The notes beneath the pieces are model-generated. The model saw only the letters and a program-made list of their open reading frames with translations, did not search any database and was not told where the DNA came from. A DNA stretch of 64,000 nucleotides from positions 1 to 64,000 of the forward strand of contig JAHREI010000008.1 of assembly GCA_021733665.1 (NCBI GenBank), given 5' to 3'. A program made the position numbers and the translations under genes. Of the stretch, positions 26,127 through 35,507 are shown in pieces (position 1 is the first letter of the stretch; each line of letters starts with the position of its first letter). Source of the stretch: Bacillus subtilis (GTDB lineage: Bacteria; Pseudomonadota; Alphaproteobacteria; Rhizobiales; Rhizobiaceae).

Positions 26127-26957
26127 TTATTCGGGAAACATAAATGTCAGGGTCGTGCGTAATCCCCATTTTGCACTGCCATCAGGGCCGTCAGCATAAT
26201 AACGCCCGCCCACCTGAATACTCATCGCCTGATCTTGAATCTTGAAAACCTGTGTAGCATCCAGATTGATCGGCAATGTCCATTGGCTGGCTTCCCAGTT
26301 GTAAGTTGAATCAAGGCTGAGCGATACGGATCTTCCATGTCCCAAATTGTAGGAAACAAATGGTTGAAGCATGGTGGAACTAATATCCTGCCTGTTCGAA
26401 GAGCCTGCAACTGACCAAATATGATTGCCCAGAGCCCCGACCGTCCAGTCATGCCGCTGGATCAAAGCGACTGCAGTTGGTCCTAGTCCGAGTTTCCCGC
26501 CGCCCAGATAATCGTCGGTTGCCGTTGGCAGAAGAAAGACAGGGCCAGCCCCCCAGATTAACCCGCTGGGGCCGCTTTGTTTCGGAGACAAGAAAAGACT
26601 GGCATTAATATCACCCAAACCTGAGACGCTTCCGTCCGGCATGTAATCTCGATAGGCAATTGGAATAATCGTACGTGAAATAATGTTCCAGTCTTCGTTC
26701 AGGCTAAAGGGTATGACAGGTTGAATGTTAAGGCCATAGGCAAACCCCTTCTGATCAGAACCGGCTCTGAAATCAAAATTGTTTTGAAAGGGAACGCTGA
26801 TCAGGCTTGCCAGCGGATTGGCTAATTGCTGCGATAAATCTTCGGCGGAAGGTTCCGACCATGCTGTGGTCGCGTTCAGAGCAAGAAAAAGAGCGAATGA
26901 TAAAGTGCGAATATATGGCTTCTTAAACTTACAGAGCAAATTAAGGTTACGCACCAT
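26127..26957 (-). CDS. outer-membrane transporter-like protein (MetA-pathway/neuromedin-U-type)
   Basis: 276 residues with a signal peptide (about 1-31) then SAEDLSQQLANPLASLISVPFQNNFDF, a hallmark of the outer-membrane family named after neuromedin U in databases. The rest is amphipathic strands (NIQPVIPFSLNEDWNIISRTIIP, GLGDINASLFLSPK) ending in an aromatic strand. Start at ATG 26957 with GGGAGG eight bases upstream. Cargo unknown. Confidence 0.85.
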   Translation of the reverse strand: MVRNLNLLCKFKKPYIRTLSFALFLALNATTAWSEPSAEDLSQQLANPLASLISVPFQNNFDFRAGSDQKGFAYGLNIQPVIPFSLNEDWNIISRTIIPIAYRDYMPDGSVSGLGDINASLFLSPKQSGPSGLIWGAGPVFLLPTATDDYLGGGKLGLGPTAVALIQRHDWTVGALGNHIWSVAGSSNRQDISSTMLQPFVSYNLGHGRSVSLSLDSTYNWEASQWTLPINLDATQVFKIQDQAMSIQVGGRYYADGPDGSAKWGLRTTLTFMFPE

Positions 26958-27015
26958 TTTCAAGACCTCCCGATAAGTAACATCATCCTTATCGCTTTAG
27001 GTGCCGGTTCGTTCT

Positions 27016-27037
27016 TAATCTTGCCATCTTACGCCAA
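27016..27037 (-). promoter_or_regulatory. shared 22-base control element, copy B
   Basis: Matches 24910-24931 in 21 of 22 bases. It is centred about 70 bases before the barrel gene start at 26957, a normal AraC activator distance. Confidence 0.6.
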
Positions 27038-27166
27038 TGCAATATTCCTCATGAAAATACTTTTCACTGGAGTAGAAAATAGAACTCTTTGAATTTTTGT
27101 AAATAATGGAAGGGTGTGCCAGCTTGGCACAGCATAAATGAAAAAGCAGGGATGCTCCCCTTGTAG

Positions 27167-28516
27167 TCAAAACATGTTCTGCTTCAATAGTTTTGCCAAA
27201 ATGGTCAGAGCATGGGTTAAATCGTCGAATGATGCATTGCCAAGACAAATCCGAACGCCGCTTGCCTGATCCTTCGGGTTTACCATGATAGTTTTCGGAG
27301 CGGTTAGTTTTATACCGCTTGCACCCGCGAGAGACACGAAATGCTCCGCAGCATCACGCTTCATCGGCAACCAAACATTATATGCATCAGGATGCGAGAC
27401 AAGAGCGTCCATTCCGAGAAGAGAAACAGCAAGAGCAGAACGTCGTTGTGCCTCGCGACGCATATCTTTTTGCAATGATGAAATGGTGCCGGTGGATATC
27501 CAGTCTTCTACCACTGCACAAGACAGTGCCGACGGCGCCATCGGCACTTCTTCCAAAAGACGCCTTGCTTCATTTTTAAGGTCGTCCGGCAGCGCGAGAA
27601 TGCCGATTTGCAAACCGGGGCTGAGCGATTTAGACAGTCCGTTCACATGCAGTGTAATATCCGGCGCTAAAGCCGCTAACGGGGGCAAGCTGATTTCGGA
27701 TGCCGTGTAAACACCGTCTTCAATGATCCGGACGCCTGTCCGACGGCAAATATCCACAATGGCCTGCCTTCGTCCTGCTCCCATCGTGGCGGTTGTCGGA
27801 TTGTGTAATGTTGGTGTCAGATAGACTGCGCGGTTGTAATGCTGTGCTGTGTCATTGAGTGTTTGCGCAAGCGCCTCAGGTATTATCCCCTCGGCATCGA
27901 TCTCTACCCCTTGCATCCGGCATCCCTTGCGCCTGAGAAGCGCAAGTGTGCCAGGATAAGTGAGCCTTTCGGTGAGTAGTAATGCGTCCGGACCACAAAC
28001 AAGATCGAAAGCCAGCGCCAATGCCTGACGTGCACCGTTTGTCAGCACTAAATTTGAAGGATCGGCGGACAGCCCCAGCGTTTCAAGCCAGCGAGCCATG
28101 ATCACGCGATGTTCCGCATGCCCGCCAGATGGAGCGTAGAGATTGAAATGATCTGCATCTATTTTGTGTGCGATCACAGTCAGTGTTTTCGCCAGAATGC
28201 GGGAGCTCAGCATAGCGGGGGGCGCGTTGGACGAGAGGTCTGTCTGCAGGTCCTTTTGCGCTATCTGCAATGCGACGAATGTACCCCGTCCTTTAATGCT
28301 GCGCGTCAGGCCGCGTCGTTCAAGCGCGGCATAGGCTTTTGTGACCGTTCCCAGTCCTACACCCAGCCTCCACGCCAGATCACGATGGGCGGGCAGGCGA
28401 TCTCCGCCCGCTAAACGTCCTTCGATAATATCATCGGCAAGAGCCAAAACCAGCCTTTCGGCGGTATTGGTTTCGATATTGGCCAAACGGGGAATCCATG
28501 GGGATTGTAGCAGCAT
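27167..28516 (-). CDS. MocR/PdxR-type regulator (GntR + aminotransferase)
   Basis: 449 residues: an N-terminal GntR winged helix (DDIIEGRLAGGDRLPAHRDLAWRLGVGLGTVTKAYAALERRGLTRS) fused to a fold-type I aminotransferase domain. The PLP lysine is in HVNGLSKSLSPGLQIG. Start at ATG 28516 (MLLQSPWIPRL), the usual opening of this group. It is divergent from the VOC-RhtB-PhzF genes and two ACACT dyads lie in the gap, so it most likely controls them. Confidence 0.92.
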   Translation of the reverse strand: MLLQSPWIPRLANIETNTAERLVLALADDIIEGRLAGGDRLPAHRDLAWRLGVGLGTVTKAYAALERRGLTRSIKGRGTFVALQIAQKDLQTDLSSNAPPAMLSSRILAKTLTVIAHKIDADHFNLYAPSGGHAEHRVIMARWLETLGLSADPSNLVLTNGARQALALAFDLVCGPDALLLTERLTYPGTLALLRRKGCRMQGVEIDAEGIIPEALAQTLNDTAQHYNRAVYLTPTLHNPTTATMGAGRRQAIVDICRRTGVRIIEDGVYTASEISLPPLAALAPDITLHVNGLSKSLSPGLQIGILALPDDLKNEARRLLEEVPMAPSALSCAVVEDWISTGTISSLQKDMRREAQRRSALAVSLLGMDALVSHPDAYNVWLPMKRDAAEHFVSLAGASGIKLTAPKTIMVNPKDQASGVRICLGNASFDDLTHALTILAKLLKQNMF

Positions 28517-28534
28517 AATTGCGGTCTCGTTTAA

Positions 28535-28571
28535 AGTGTCATGGTACACTATTTCAATAAACACTAAGTGT
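28535..28571. promoter_or_regulatory. two ACACT dyads, likely MocR operator
   Basis: AGTGT-N6-ACACT at 28535-28550 and ACACT-A-AGTGT at 28561-28571, giving four copies of one half-site in the gap between the MocR gene and the VOC operon. MocR regulators bind repeated half-sites of this kind. Confidence 0.6.
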
Positions 28572-28651
28572 AACATAGGGTATGGTGCTGCTGAATGAAA
28601 CCCGCAGATGGTCATAAAACAGGCTATTTGCACCGACGTATCGAGGGATGC

Positions 28652-29074
28652 ATGTTCAGTCACATAACGGTAGGAACGCAGGATCTGGAGCGTGCGGGTC
28701 GTTTCTATGATGCATTACTTATTCCGCTCGGACATAAACGCCGGGCGATTACGCCTGATGGTGGGCCTGCTGCACTTTGCTGGGTGGCTTCAAATTCTCC
28801 GCTGCCTCGCTTTTATGTTTACAGCCCCTTCAACGGCCAGCCAGCTACAGCCGGTAATGGCAGTATGGTTGCTTTTCTCGCTCCGTCTACAGAAGCGGTA
28901 AACGAAGCTTATACCGGCGCTATGGCCTGTGGGGGCAAGGATGAAGGTCGCCCCGATATACGCCCGCATTATGGGCACGGCTATTTCGGTGCTTATCTGC
29001 GTGATCTTGACGGAAACAAACTTCACATCGTTTATCGCGGCGATCTTTTGCCGGACTACGATAGCGTCTTTTGA
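28652..29074 (+). CDS. VOC family (glyoxalase-like) protein
   Basis: 140 residues with paired beta-alpha-beta modules: MFSHITVGTQDLERAGRFYDALL opens the first, and GYFGAYLRDLDGNKLHIVYRG closes the second with the metal-binding Glu/His positions partly changed. Start at ATG 28652 with GAGGG upstream. First gene of a three-gene unit with an amino acid exporter and a PhzF protein. Substrate unknown. Confidence 0.88.
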   Translation: MFSHITVGTQDLERAGRFYDALLIPLGHKRRAITPDGGPAALCWVASNSPLPRFYVYSPFNGQPATAGNGSMVAFLAPSTEAVNEAYTGAMACGGKDEGRPDIRPHYGHGYFGAYLRDLDGNKLHIVYRGDLLPDYDSVF

Positions 29075-29092
29075 TTTTCTGAGGATATACGA

Positions 29093-29722
29093 ATGACTAC
29101 CAGCCAGTTTGCGCTCGTTTACGGCACTTATCTCATTGCGACCGCCAGCCCCGGACCGAGTAATATGGCAATCATGGCAACGGCCATGCGTGATGGTCGT
29201 CTACCGGCGCTTGTTTTGGCGGCCGGTGTTATCACCGGTTCGCTTTTCTGGGCCTGTCTCACGGCGACCGGCTTGTCAGCAGTACTCACCACCTATGTCT
29301 GGGCGCTGGTCGTTATCAAGATTATTGGCGGGTTATACTTGCTGTATCTGGCCTATCGCACAGGCCGTTCGGCCTTAAAACCGGTCTCTGATTTTACACC
29401 TAAAAATGTCGGACATGCTGGGCCACGCTATCGGGCGCTCTACAGGCAGGGCGTGCTCATGCATATCAGTAACCCAAAAGCGATCCTGTCGTGGATCGCA
29501 ATTATGTCGCTGGGTTTTCAAGCCGATGCGCCTGCCGGAATGTTGCCAGCAATTGTTGGCGGCTGTGCCATTCTCGGTATTATTGTGTTTGGCGGTTATG
29601 CTCTGTTGTTCTCGACTGCGGCAATGGGTGCTCTCTACGCCAGACTGCGCCGTTGGTTTGAAACAATACTTTCTGCGGTGTTTGCAGTTGCAGGGATTAA
29701 ACTGCTTATCTGGCAGGGCTAA
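29093..29722 (+). CDS. LysE/RhtB family exporter
   Basis: 209 residues, about six membrane helices, with the family motif ATASPGPSNMAIMATAMRDGR and GLYLLYLAYRTGRSAL. It exports an amino acid or related metabolite across the inner membrane. Gap of 18 bases to the VOC gene. Controlled with it by the divergent MocR regulator (inference). Confidence 0.93.
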   Translation: MTTSQFALVYGTYLIATASPGPSNMAIMATAMRDGRLPALVLAAGVITGSLFWACLTATGLSAVLTTYVWALVVIKIIGGLYLLYLAYRTGRSALKPVSDFTPKNVGHAGPRYRALYRQGVLMHISNPKAILSWIAIMSLGFQADAPAGMLPAIVGGCAILGIIVFGGYALLFSTAAMGALYARLRRWFETILSAVFAVAGIKLLIWQG

Positions 29723-29776
29723 ATATTCGGGATTTCAGGCCGCTGCCGCTCGTTTTTTGAATGAAAGAGTGTTGTT

Positions 29777-30622
29777 ATGAGCTTTACACTCCATATGATT
29801 GATGTTTTCGGCTCAGCTCCGGCTTCGGGCAATCCGCTGGCTGTGATTACAGGTGCGGATAATTTAACCACGGCTGAAATGCAGCAATTAACGCGGTGGT
29901 TCAATCTTTCTGAAACTACTTTTCTCTTGCCGCCAACACATCCGCAAGCTGATTATCGCATCCGAATATTCTCTCTGGACAGGGAACTCCCTTTTGCCGG
30001 ACACCCCACTCTGGGCAGTTGCCATGCCTGGCTTTCTGTTCATGGAGTATCCGACGATAAAACAAGTTTCGTGCAGGAATGTGATGCAGGACTGATTGCA
30101 ATTCGCAACATGCAGGGGCGGCTTTCCTTTGCCGCTCCGCTGCTTATCCGTTCCGGCATGCCGACACCGGCCGAACTGGAAGAGGTGCGCCAGTTTCTTG
30201 GTATTGGAGCCGGAGACATTCTTGATGCTGCATGGATTGACAATGGCCCCGGTTGGCTGGGGATCAGGCTGGCATCGGCAGAACAGGTTCTTGCTTTGAA
30301 TCCGGTTCGTAACTGGTTGGGTCGTATTGATGTCGGTGTAATTGGTCCTCATACGGAGGGTAAAGATACGGCCTTTGAGGTGCGCGCTTTCTTCAGCGAT
30401 CATTTGGGCGCCATTATAGAAGACCCCGTTACTGGCAGTCTCAATGCATCGCTGGCACAATGGCTGTTTGCGACCGGCGTGGCAGAGAAGGATTATATCG
30501 CTGCTCAAGGCACGCGCCTTGGTCGTCAGGGGCGTATTTACATCAATCGTGACGATAGCGGCGAAATATGGGTTGGCGGCAAAACGCATATACTTGCCGA
30601 GGGGCAGTTATACGGGTTTTGA
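29777..30622 (+). CDS. PhzF family isomerase-like protein
   Basis: 281 residues with the two-lobed diaminopimelate epimerase fold of PhzF: IDVFGSAPASGNPLAVI near the N-terminus, NLSETTFLLPP with the catalytic Glu, ELPFAGHPTLGS, and EDPVTGSLNASLAQWL in the second lobe. PhzF enzymes isomerise unsaturated acids; the substrate here is unknown. Last gene of the VOC-RhtB-PhzF unit. Confidence 0.93.
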   Translation: MSFTLHMIDVFGSAPASGNPLAVITGADNLTTAEMQQLTRWFNLSETTFLLPPTHPQADYRIRIFSLDRELPFAGHPTLGSCHAWLSVHGVSDDKTSFVQECDAGLIAIRNMQGRLSFAAPLLIRSGMPTPAELEEVRQFLGIGAGDILDAAWIDNGPGWLGIRLASAEQVLALNPVRNWLGRIDVGVIGPHTEGKDTAFEVRAFFSDHLGAIIEDPVTGSLNASLAQWLFATGVAEKDYIAAQGTRLGRQGRIYINRDDSGEIWVGGKTHILAEGQLYGF

Positions 30623-30765
30623 AGATATAAGCGCAAACGGGTGATCTGGCCGGTTCTGGTGATGTTCTCACTTCTGTGATGATTATTGATCCTGAATGTC
30701 AGGGAGTTTCAGCATGATTAAGCTGATCTTTGCAAGATGTTTTATAAAATTATGTATTTGTGTTC

Positions 30766-30810
30766 AAAAACTCGGCGCTTGCTTCTTGTTGGAGTAAGCG
30801 CCGAGTTTTT
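30766..30810. terminator. bidirectional terminator between phzF-like gene and cueR
   Basis: 15-bp perfect stem (AAAAACTCGGCGCTT / AAGCGCCGAGTTTTT), 15-base loop. It serves the leftward cueR transcript, whose stop is 16 bases away, and possibly the rightward one. Confidence 0.88.
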
Positions 30811-30826
30811 ATGCAGATTTTGGAAC

Positions 30827-31276
30827 TTATTGTAGTTTTCGATCAACAGCCCCGCGTCGTGGATGAATGGTCATATCTTCGTTGTCCAGATCGCTTTCAA
30901 GACGCTTTAATATAGGGCAGTGTGGCCGGTGATCTCCCTGACAGGCATTGACCAGCATTGATAGTGTGTTGGACATATCCTGCAAGGCTTTGATTTTGAC
31001 TTCGAGTTCGTCAATATGACCTTGTGCCATACGCTTTACCTCTGAACTTTGGCGTGAGTCATCTCGCCAGAGGCTGAGCAGGTCGCTGATTTCCGCAACG
31101 GAAAACCCCAGATCCCGTGCCCGCCTGATGAAGCGGAGCATATGGATATCGGTGTTGGAATAATCACGATAGCCGGCGGATGTGCGATCAGCGACCGGCA
31201 CAAGCCCGATTTGCTCATAATAGCGGATCATTTTAGCTGATACGCCGGAAGCTTTTGCTGCCTGACCAATATTCAT
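30827..31276 (-). CDS. cueR: copper-responsive MerR regulator CueR/HmrR
   Basis: 149 residues. MerR helix-turn-helix (MNIGQAAKASGVSAKMIRYYEQIGLVPVADRTSAGYRDY), long dimer helix, and the metal loop CQGDHRPHC with two Cys eight apart as in CueR (Cys112/Cys120), followed by PIL. It senses cuprous ion and activates promoters with long spacers; four such promoters are present nearby. Same strand as copA, 60 bases downstream of it. Confidence 0.95.
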   Translation of the reverse strand: MNIGQAAKASGVSAKMIRYYEQIGLVPVADRTSAGYRDYSNTDIHMLRFIRRARDLGFSVAEISDLLSLWRDDSRQSSEVKRMAQGHIDELEVKIKALQDMSNTLSMLVNACQGDHRPHCPILKRLESDLDNEDMTIHPRRGAVDRKLQ

Positions 31277-31297
31277 TTCGTTTTCCTTTAAACATTG

Positions 31298-31328
31298 TGC
31301 AGCCGGCCAGAGGGAGTGACCGGCTGCA
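31298..31328 (-). terminator. hairpin between copA and cueR
   Basis: TGCAGCCGG / CCGGCTGCA with a 13-base loop, just past the copA stop on the minus strand. No long T run; it may attenuate read-through into cueR. Confidence 0.55.
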
Positions 31329-31336
31329 AGGTTTTG

Positions 31337-33838
31337 TTAGTTGGCGACTTTGAATGAACGCAAGCGCAGGGCATTACCCAGCACAAACACACTGGACAGT
31401 GCCATCGCTCCGGCGGCAAAAACCGGAGACAACAGAATGCCATAAGCCGGATAAAGCAGACCGGCTGCAACCGGAACCAGAGCGGCATTATAGATAAATG
31501 CCCAGAACAGGTTTTGCCGGATATTGCCGATGGTTGCTTTTGACAAGGCAATCGCATTTGGCACGCCCTGTAAACTGCCGGACATCAGCACAACGTCTGC
31601 CGCTTCAATGGCGATATCAGTTCCTGTGCCGATGGCCAGTCCCACATCCGCCTCGGCAAGTGCCGGTGCATCATTAATGCCATCGCCGACGAAAGCAGTC
31701 TGACCATATTGAGCCTTCAGGCGGCGGATAGCTTCAACTTTGCCGTCCGGCAGTACTTCAGCCACCACTTCATCAATGCCCAGACGTGCTGCAATTGCTT
31801 TGGCGGTGCGGGCATTGTCACCGGTAATCATTGCCACTTTGAGGCCGAGATTATGCATGGCTTTAATGGCCGCAGGTGTGGTTTCCTTGATCGGATCGGC
31901 AACAGCAATGATGGCTGCCAGCTTGCCGTCGATTGCCGCATAAAGCGGGGATTTACCTTCATTACCAAGCCGTTCAGCGATTTTGGCAAAAGCAGCCACA
32001 TTATGGCCGAGTTCGGTCATGTAACGGTCGGCACCGATCTCAATGCGTTTGCTATCCACTACCGCTTTGACACCGAAACCTGTTACCGATTCAAAGTCAG
32101 ATACGGATGACAATGAAAGCCCTTCATCTGCTGCCGCATCGACAATGGCACGGGCAATCGGATGTTCCGATTTTGCCTCTACTGCTGCAACAAGTGCCAG
32201 TACATTGGCACGATCAAAGCCATTTGCCAGTTCCAGATCTGTCAGAGCAGGTTTGCCTTCAGTCAGCGTGCCGGTTTTATCGAGAGCAACAACCTTGGCA
32301 TCTTTGAGCAACTGCAGCGCTTCACCTTTGCGGAAAAGGACACCGAGTTCTGCACCGCGACCGGTGCCGACCATGATTGAGGTTGGCGTGGCCAGACCCA
32401 TAGCACACGGGCAGGCGATAATCAGCACGGCAACGGCATTCACCAATGCGAAAGTCAGCGCTGGTGACGGACCAAGAATGAGCCATGCGGCAAATGTCAG
32501 AGCGGCCACTGCAAAGACAGCTGGTACAAACCACATGGTCACTTTGTCGACCAGTGCCTGAATTGGCAGTTTTGAACCTTGTGCTTCTTCAACCATACGG
32601 ATGATCTGGGACAGGACAGTGTTACCACCGACAGCCGTGGCACGATAGGCAAAGGCCCCTTTCTGATTGACCGTGCCGCCGACGATCTCACTGCCAATGG
32701 ATTTTGCCACTGGGATCGGCTCGCCGGTAATCATGGATTCATCGACATAGCTGGTACCTTCGGTGACTTCACCATCAACCGGCAGACGCTCACCCGGACG
32801 GACTTCAACAATATCTCCGGACACAACATCATCGATCGGCAGGTCGACGACCTGACCATTCCTGCGCACCCGTGCGGTTTTTGCCTGAAGACCGGCCAGA
32901 CGCTTGATCGCCTCGGAAGTACGTCCCTTAGCGCGGGCTTCCAGCAATCGGCCAAGCAGGATCAGCGTGACAATAACGGCTGCCGCTTCATAATAGACAT
33001 TGATGGTCCCGGCAGGCAGAAGGCCAGGCGCAAAGGTCGCCACCAGCGAATAGCCGTAAGCTGCAAGCGTGCCGACAGCCACCAGCGAGTTCATATCCGG
33101 TGCAAAACGCATAAGCGCCGGAAGTCCTTTTTCATAAAACCGGATACCCGGCATGAAGAGCACCAAAGTCGTCAGAGCAAACTGGATATACCAGTTCCAC
33201 TGCATGCCGATGGTTGATTCAATCAGCCCGTGCACACCCGGAATAATATGCGATCCCATTTCCATCAGGAAAACAGGAAGCGTCAGAACCGCCGCTATGG
33301 TGAAATCGCGGGTCAGCTCACGCCGTTCGGTTTCTTTTCTCTCTGCCCGTGCGTCATCCTCATTGCTGCTCTGGCTACCTGAGCCTGCAATCAGCTTGGC
33401 CTCATAACCAGCATCAGCAATTGCAGCGATCAGGTCTGCAGTACTCGCCGTTCCGTGAATAGTTGCGCGTTCTGTTGCCAGATTGACCACAGCATTTGTA
33501 ACGCCCGAAATAGCTTTTAATGCGCGTTCAACACGGCCGACACAGGATGCGCAGATCATGCCTTCAACGGAGAGTTCTACAGGGCCGGTTGCTGCAGGCA
33601 TTTGCGCAGGTACAGAGTAGCCGGCCTTTTCGATGGCTTCGATTAATCTTACGCGAGGGACAGTTGAGTCGGTTGTAATATTGGCACGCTCTGTTGCCAG
33701 ATTCACGGACACAGTTTCCACACCCGGCACAGCTTTAAGTGCGCGTTCAATACTGCCGACACAGGATGCGCAGGTCATCCCTTCAACAGGGAGGGACACA
33801 GTTTCAGATAAGTCTTTTGCTCGAACGGGGGCATTCAT
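31337..33838 (-). CDS. copA: copper-exporting P1B-type ATPase
   Basis: 833 residues. Two N-terminal heavy-metal domains (VEGMTCASC and VEGMICASC), eight predicted membrane helices, CPC metal site in [12 protein letters not shown], phosphorylation motif [11 protein letters not shown] motif SEHPIARAI and ATP-binding [16 protein letters not shown]. It pumps Cu(I) out of the cytosol. Start at ATG 33838 (MNAPVRAKD) with AAGGAGG. Transcribed from a CueR-type promoter at 33879-33909. Confidence 0.97.
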   Translation of the reverse strand: MNAPVRAKDLSETVSLPVEGMTCASCVGSIERALKAVPGVETVSVNLATERANITTDSTVPRVRLIEAIEKAGYSVPAQMPAATGPVELSVEGMICASCVGRVERALKAISGVTNAVVNLATERATIHGTASTADLIAAIADAGYEAKLIAGSGSQSSNEDDARAERKETERRELTRDFTIAAVLTLPVFLMEMGSHIIPGVHGLIESTIGMQWNWYIQFALTTLVLFMPGIRFYEKGLPALMRFAPDMNSLVAVGTLAAYGYSLVATFAPGLLPAGTINVYYEAAAVIVTLILLGRLLEARAKGRTSEAIKRLAGLQAKTARVRRNGQVVDLPIDDVVSGDIVEVRPGERLPVDGEVTEGTSYVDESMITGEPIPVAKSIGSEIVGGTVNQKGAFAYRATAVGGNTVLSQIIRMVEEAQGSKLPIQALVDKVTMWFVPAVFAVAALTFAAWLILGPSPALTFALVNAVAVLIIACPCAMGLATPTSIMVGTGRGAELGVLFRKGEALQLLKDAKVVALDKTGTLTEGKPALTDLELANGFDRANVLALVAAVEAKSEHPIARAIVDAAADEGLSLSSVSDFESVTGFGVKAVVDSKRIEIGADRYMTELGHNVAAFAKIAERLGNEGKSPLYAAIDGKLAAIIAVADPIKETTPAAIKAMHNLGLKVAMITGDNARTAKAIAARLGIDEVVAEVLPDGKVEAIRRLKAQYGQTAFVGDGINDAPALAEADVGLAIGTGTDIAIEAADVVLMSGSLQGVPNAIALSKATIGNIRQNLFWAFIYNAALVPVAAGLLYPAYGILLSPVFAAGAMALSSVFVLGNALRLRSFKVAN

Positions 33839-33878
33839 AGCCGCCTCCTTTTCTTTCCGAAAATTTAAATTCGGTATG

Positions 33879-33909
33879 AGCATGAGGCTTCCAACAATTG
33901 GAAGGTCAA
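33879..33909 (-). promoter_or_regulatory. CueR-type promoter for copA
   Basis: Minus strand TTGACC, a 19-base spacer holding TTCCAATTGTTGGAA, then CATGCT. The overlong spacer with an internal dyad is the mark of MerR-family activated promoters. Confidence 0.88.
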
Positions 33910-33935
33910 GAGCGGAAATTTATTTGTTTTCACTC

Positions 33936-33966
33936 TTGACCTTTCCATGGTTGGAAACCCCATCTT
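33936..33966 (+). promoter_or_regulatory. CueR-type promoter for copZ
   Basis: TTGACC (33936-33941), 19 bases containing TTTCCATGGTTGGAAA, CATCTT (33961-33966). Divergent from the copA promoter. Confidence 0.88.
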
Positions 33967-33999
33967 GATGTCATGAGAGCCAAATAAAGGAGAAATCTC

Positions 34000-34194
34000 A
34001 TGGAACTGAAAATTGAAAATATGACCTGCGGCGGCTGCGCTAAATCCGTTACCAAAGCCATTCAGTCGGTGGATGCTAATGCGAAGATTGAAACCGATCC
34101 GGCAACACGGCTGGTAAGAATTGAAACTGCTGTCAGTTCTGATGCACTGCAAAAAGTTCTCGAAGAAGCAGGTTATCCCGCAGCTGTAAACTAA
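34000..34194 (+). CDS. copZ: copper chaperone CopZ
   Basis: 64 residues forming a single heavy-metal-associated domain with metal motif MTCGGC (residues 9-14) and the usual EEAGYPA near the end. It carries Cu(I) in the cytosol, probably to CopA. Ribosome site AAAGGAG. It has its own CueR-type promoter and is followed after 14 bases by a small Met/His-rich gene. Confidence 0.95.
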   Translation: MELKIENMTCGGCAKSVTKAIQSVDANAKIETDPATRLVRIETAVSSDALQKVLEEAGYPAAVN

Positions 34195-34208
34195 ACAGGG
34201 GAATAATT

Positions 34209-34391
34209 ATGAACAAGCTGAGCCTCATTCTTATTGCAGGCGCACTTGCTGTGAGTGTCGGGCTGGTATTTGTACAAAACCGGCTGGAAACGAAAGGCGG
34301 AATGCAAGGGCATTCCATGCAGGGTATGACAATGCCGGATCATGCAATGCGGACAGAAGAGGCGTCTTCTGAGTCGACACCGGTGCCGTGA
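34209..34391 (+). CDS. small membrane-anchored Met/His-rich protein
   Basis: 60 residues. A hydrophobic helix (about 4-22, LSLILIAGALAVSVGLVFV) is followed by a polar tail with GMQGHSMQGMTMPDHAM, five Met and two His within 17 residues. Such Met/His clusters bind copper ions in the periplasm. It is in one transcript with copZ under the CueR-type promoter. No named family is recognised; a periplasmic copper-binding role is inferred. Confidence 0.72.
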   Translation: MNKLSLILIAGALAVSVGLVFVQNRLETKGGMQGHSMQGMTMPDHAMRTEEASSESTPVP

Positions 34392-34439
34392 CAATCAGCT
34401 GGCAATGTGTTGAGGATTCGCTATATCCGCATCATGAAG

Positions 34440-34468
34440 AACCCGCTGCGATCATTTCGCCGCGGGTT
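34440..34468. terminator. bidirectional terminator
   Basis: AACCCGC / GCGGGTT with an inner TGCG...CGC extension, then TTTT. It lies between the copZ unit and the convergent reductase gene. Confidence 0.65.
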
Positions 34469-34478
34469 TTACTGTATT

Positions 34479-35507
34479 TTATTCGGCTACAGCCGCGATT
34501 GGTAATGTTTCCGGCGTGAAGAATATATCAGCATACATATCTTCTTTTTGTAATCCGCGGGCAAAGGTAACCGCCATTGCTGCATCCACCATCAATGGTG
34601 GTCCCGCGACGTAGGCTTTCCAGCCGCTGAAATCAGCAATGTCTTCTGCAACAGCACGGGTCACAAAACCGCTTCGGTAAAGTTCAGAGCGTGCCTCTGA
34701 TAAGACCGGTGTGAAAGACAGGTTCGGATGCTTTTCTGTCAGACTGCGGAAATGCTCTGTGAGGTAAAGATCACGTTCGGAGCGTGCGCCGAAATAGACA
34801 TGAATCCTCTGTTTCATACCATGGGCAAGAGCGGTTTCTACAATGGATTTGATCGGGGCAAGTCCTGAGCCTCCGGCAATACACAGGATCGGGTCACTAT
34901 GATACTGCCGCAGGAACGAAGCCCCTAAAGCGACCTCCATCTTTATGGGATCACCGGTTTTCAATGTCTGATGCACATAGCCGGATGTGTTGCCACCGGG
35001 AACATGGCGGATGTGAAATTCAAGGTAGCTTTCACCAGAGCGGTTTGCCATAGAGTAGCTACGGGAAGGTACACCGTTAAAGCTGAGTTCAGCATATTGA
35101 CCTGCTTCAAAATTCAGTGGCAAACCATTTTCAGGCGTGACCTGCACCAGCTTGATATCATGGGTGAGATCTTCAATACGGGTAATAATACCTCTTAACC
35201 GCTGGGCAGGTTGCAGTTCTTCATGCTCTGCACCCAGCCACGCCACAGTTATATCTGTCAGTGGTACAGAGCGGCATGCAAGGATCAGGCCATCCGCTTT
35301 TTCCTCATCAGATAGGGCAAAACGGGAATGCTGTAGTATTTCTACGTTTCCCTCGATGAGGCGGGTTTTGCAGGAGCCGCAGCGGCCGGATTTGCAACCG
35401 TGAGGATAGGAAATACCTGATGTCAAAGCCGCTTCCAGCAGAGTTTGCCCGTCAGCACAGGTAATACTGCTGCGGGCCTGACGGATATCAATGCGTTTTG
35501 AGGTCAT
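34479..35507 (-). CDS. 2Fe-2S ferredoxin / FAD-NAD(P)H reductase fusion
   Basis: 342 residues. An N-terminal plant-type ferredoxin (CKSGRCGSCKTRLIEGN, then ACRS) is followed by an FAD domain (RSYSMAN) and an NAD domain (CIAGGSGLAPIKSIVE, YFGARSERDLY, YVAGPPLMVDAA). This is the layout of oxygenase-type electron transfer reductases such as CDP-6-deoxyglucoseen reductase. Its start overlaps the stop of the glutaredoxin gene by 4 bases, and both follow a CueR-type promoter. The electron acceptor is unknown. Confidence 0.92.
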   Translation of the reverse strand: MTSKRIDIRQARSSITCADGQTLLEAALTSGISYPHGCKSGRCGSCKTRLIEGNVEILQHSRFALSDEEKADGLILACRSVPLTDITVAWLGAEHEELQPAQRLRGIITRIEDLTHDIKLVQVTPENGLPLNFEAGQYAELSFNGVPSRSYSMANRSGESYLEFHIRHVPGGNTSGYVHQTLKTGDPIKMEVALGASFLRQYHSDPILCIAGGSGLAPIKSIVETALAHGMKQRIHVYFGARSERDLYLTEHFRSLTEKHPNLSFTPVLSEARSELYRSGFVTRAVAEDIADFSGWKAYVAGPPLMVDAAMAVTFARGLQKEDMYADIFFTPETLPIAAVAE

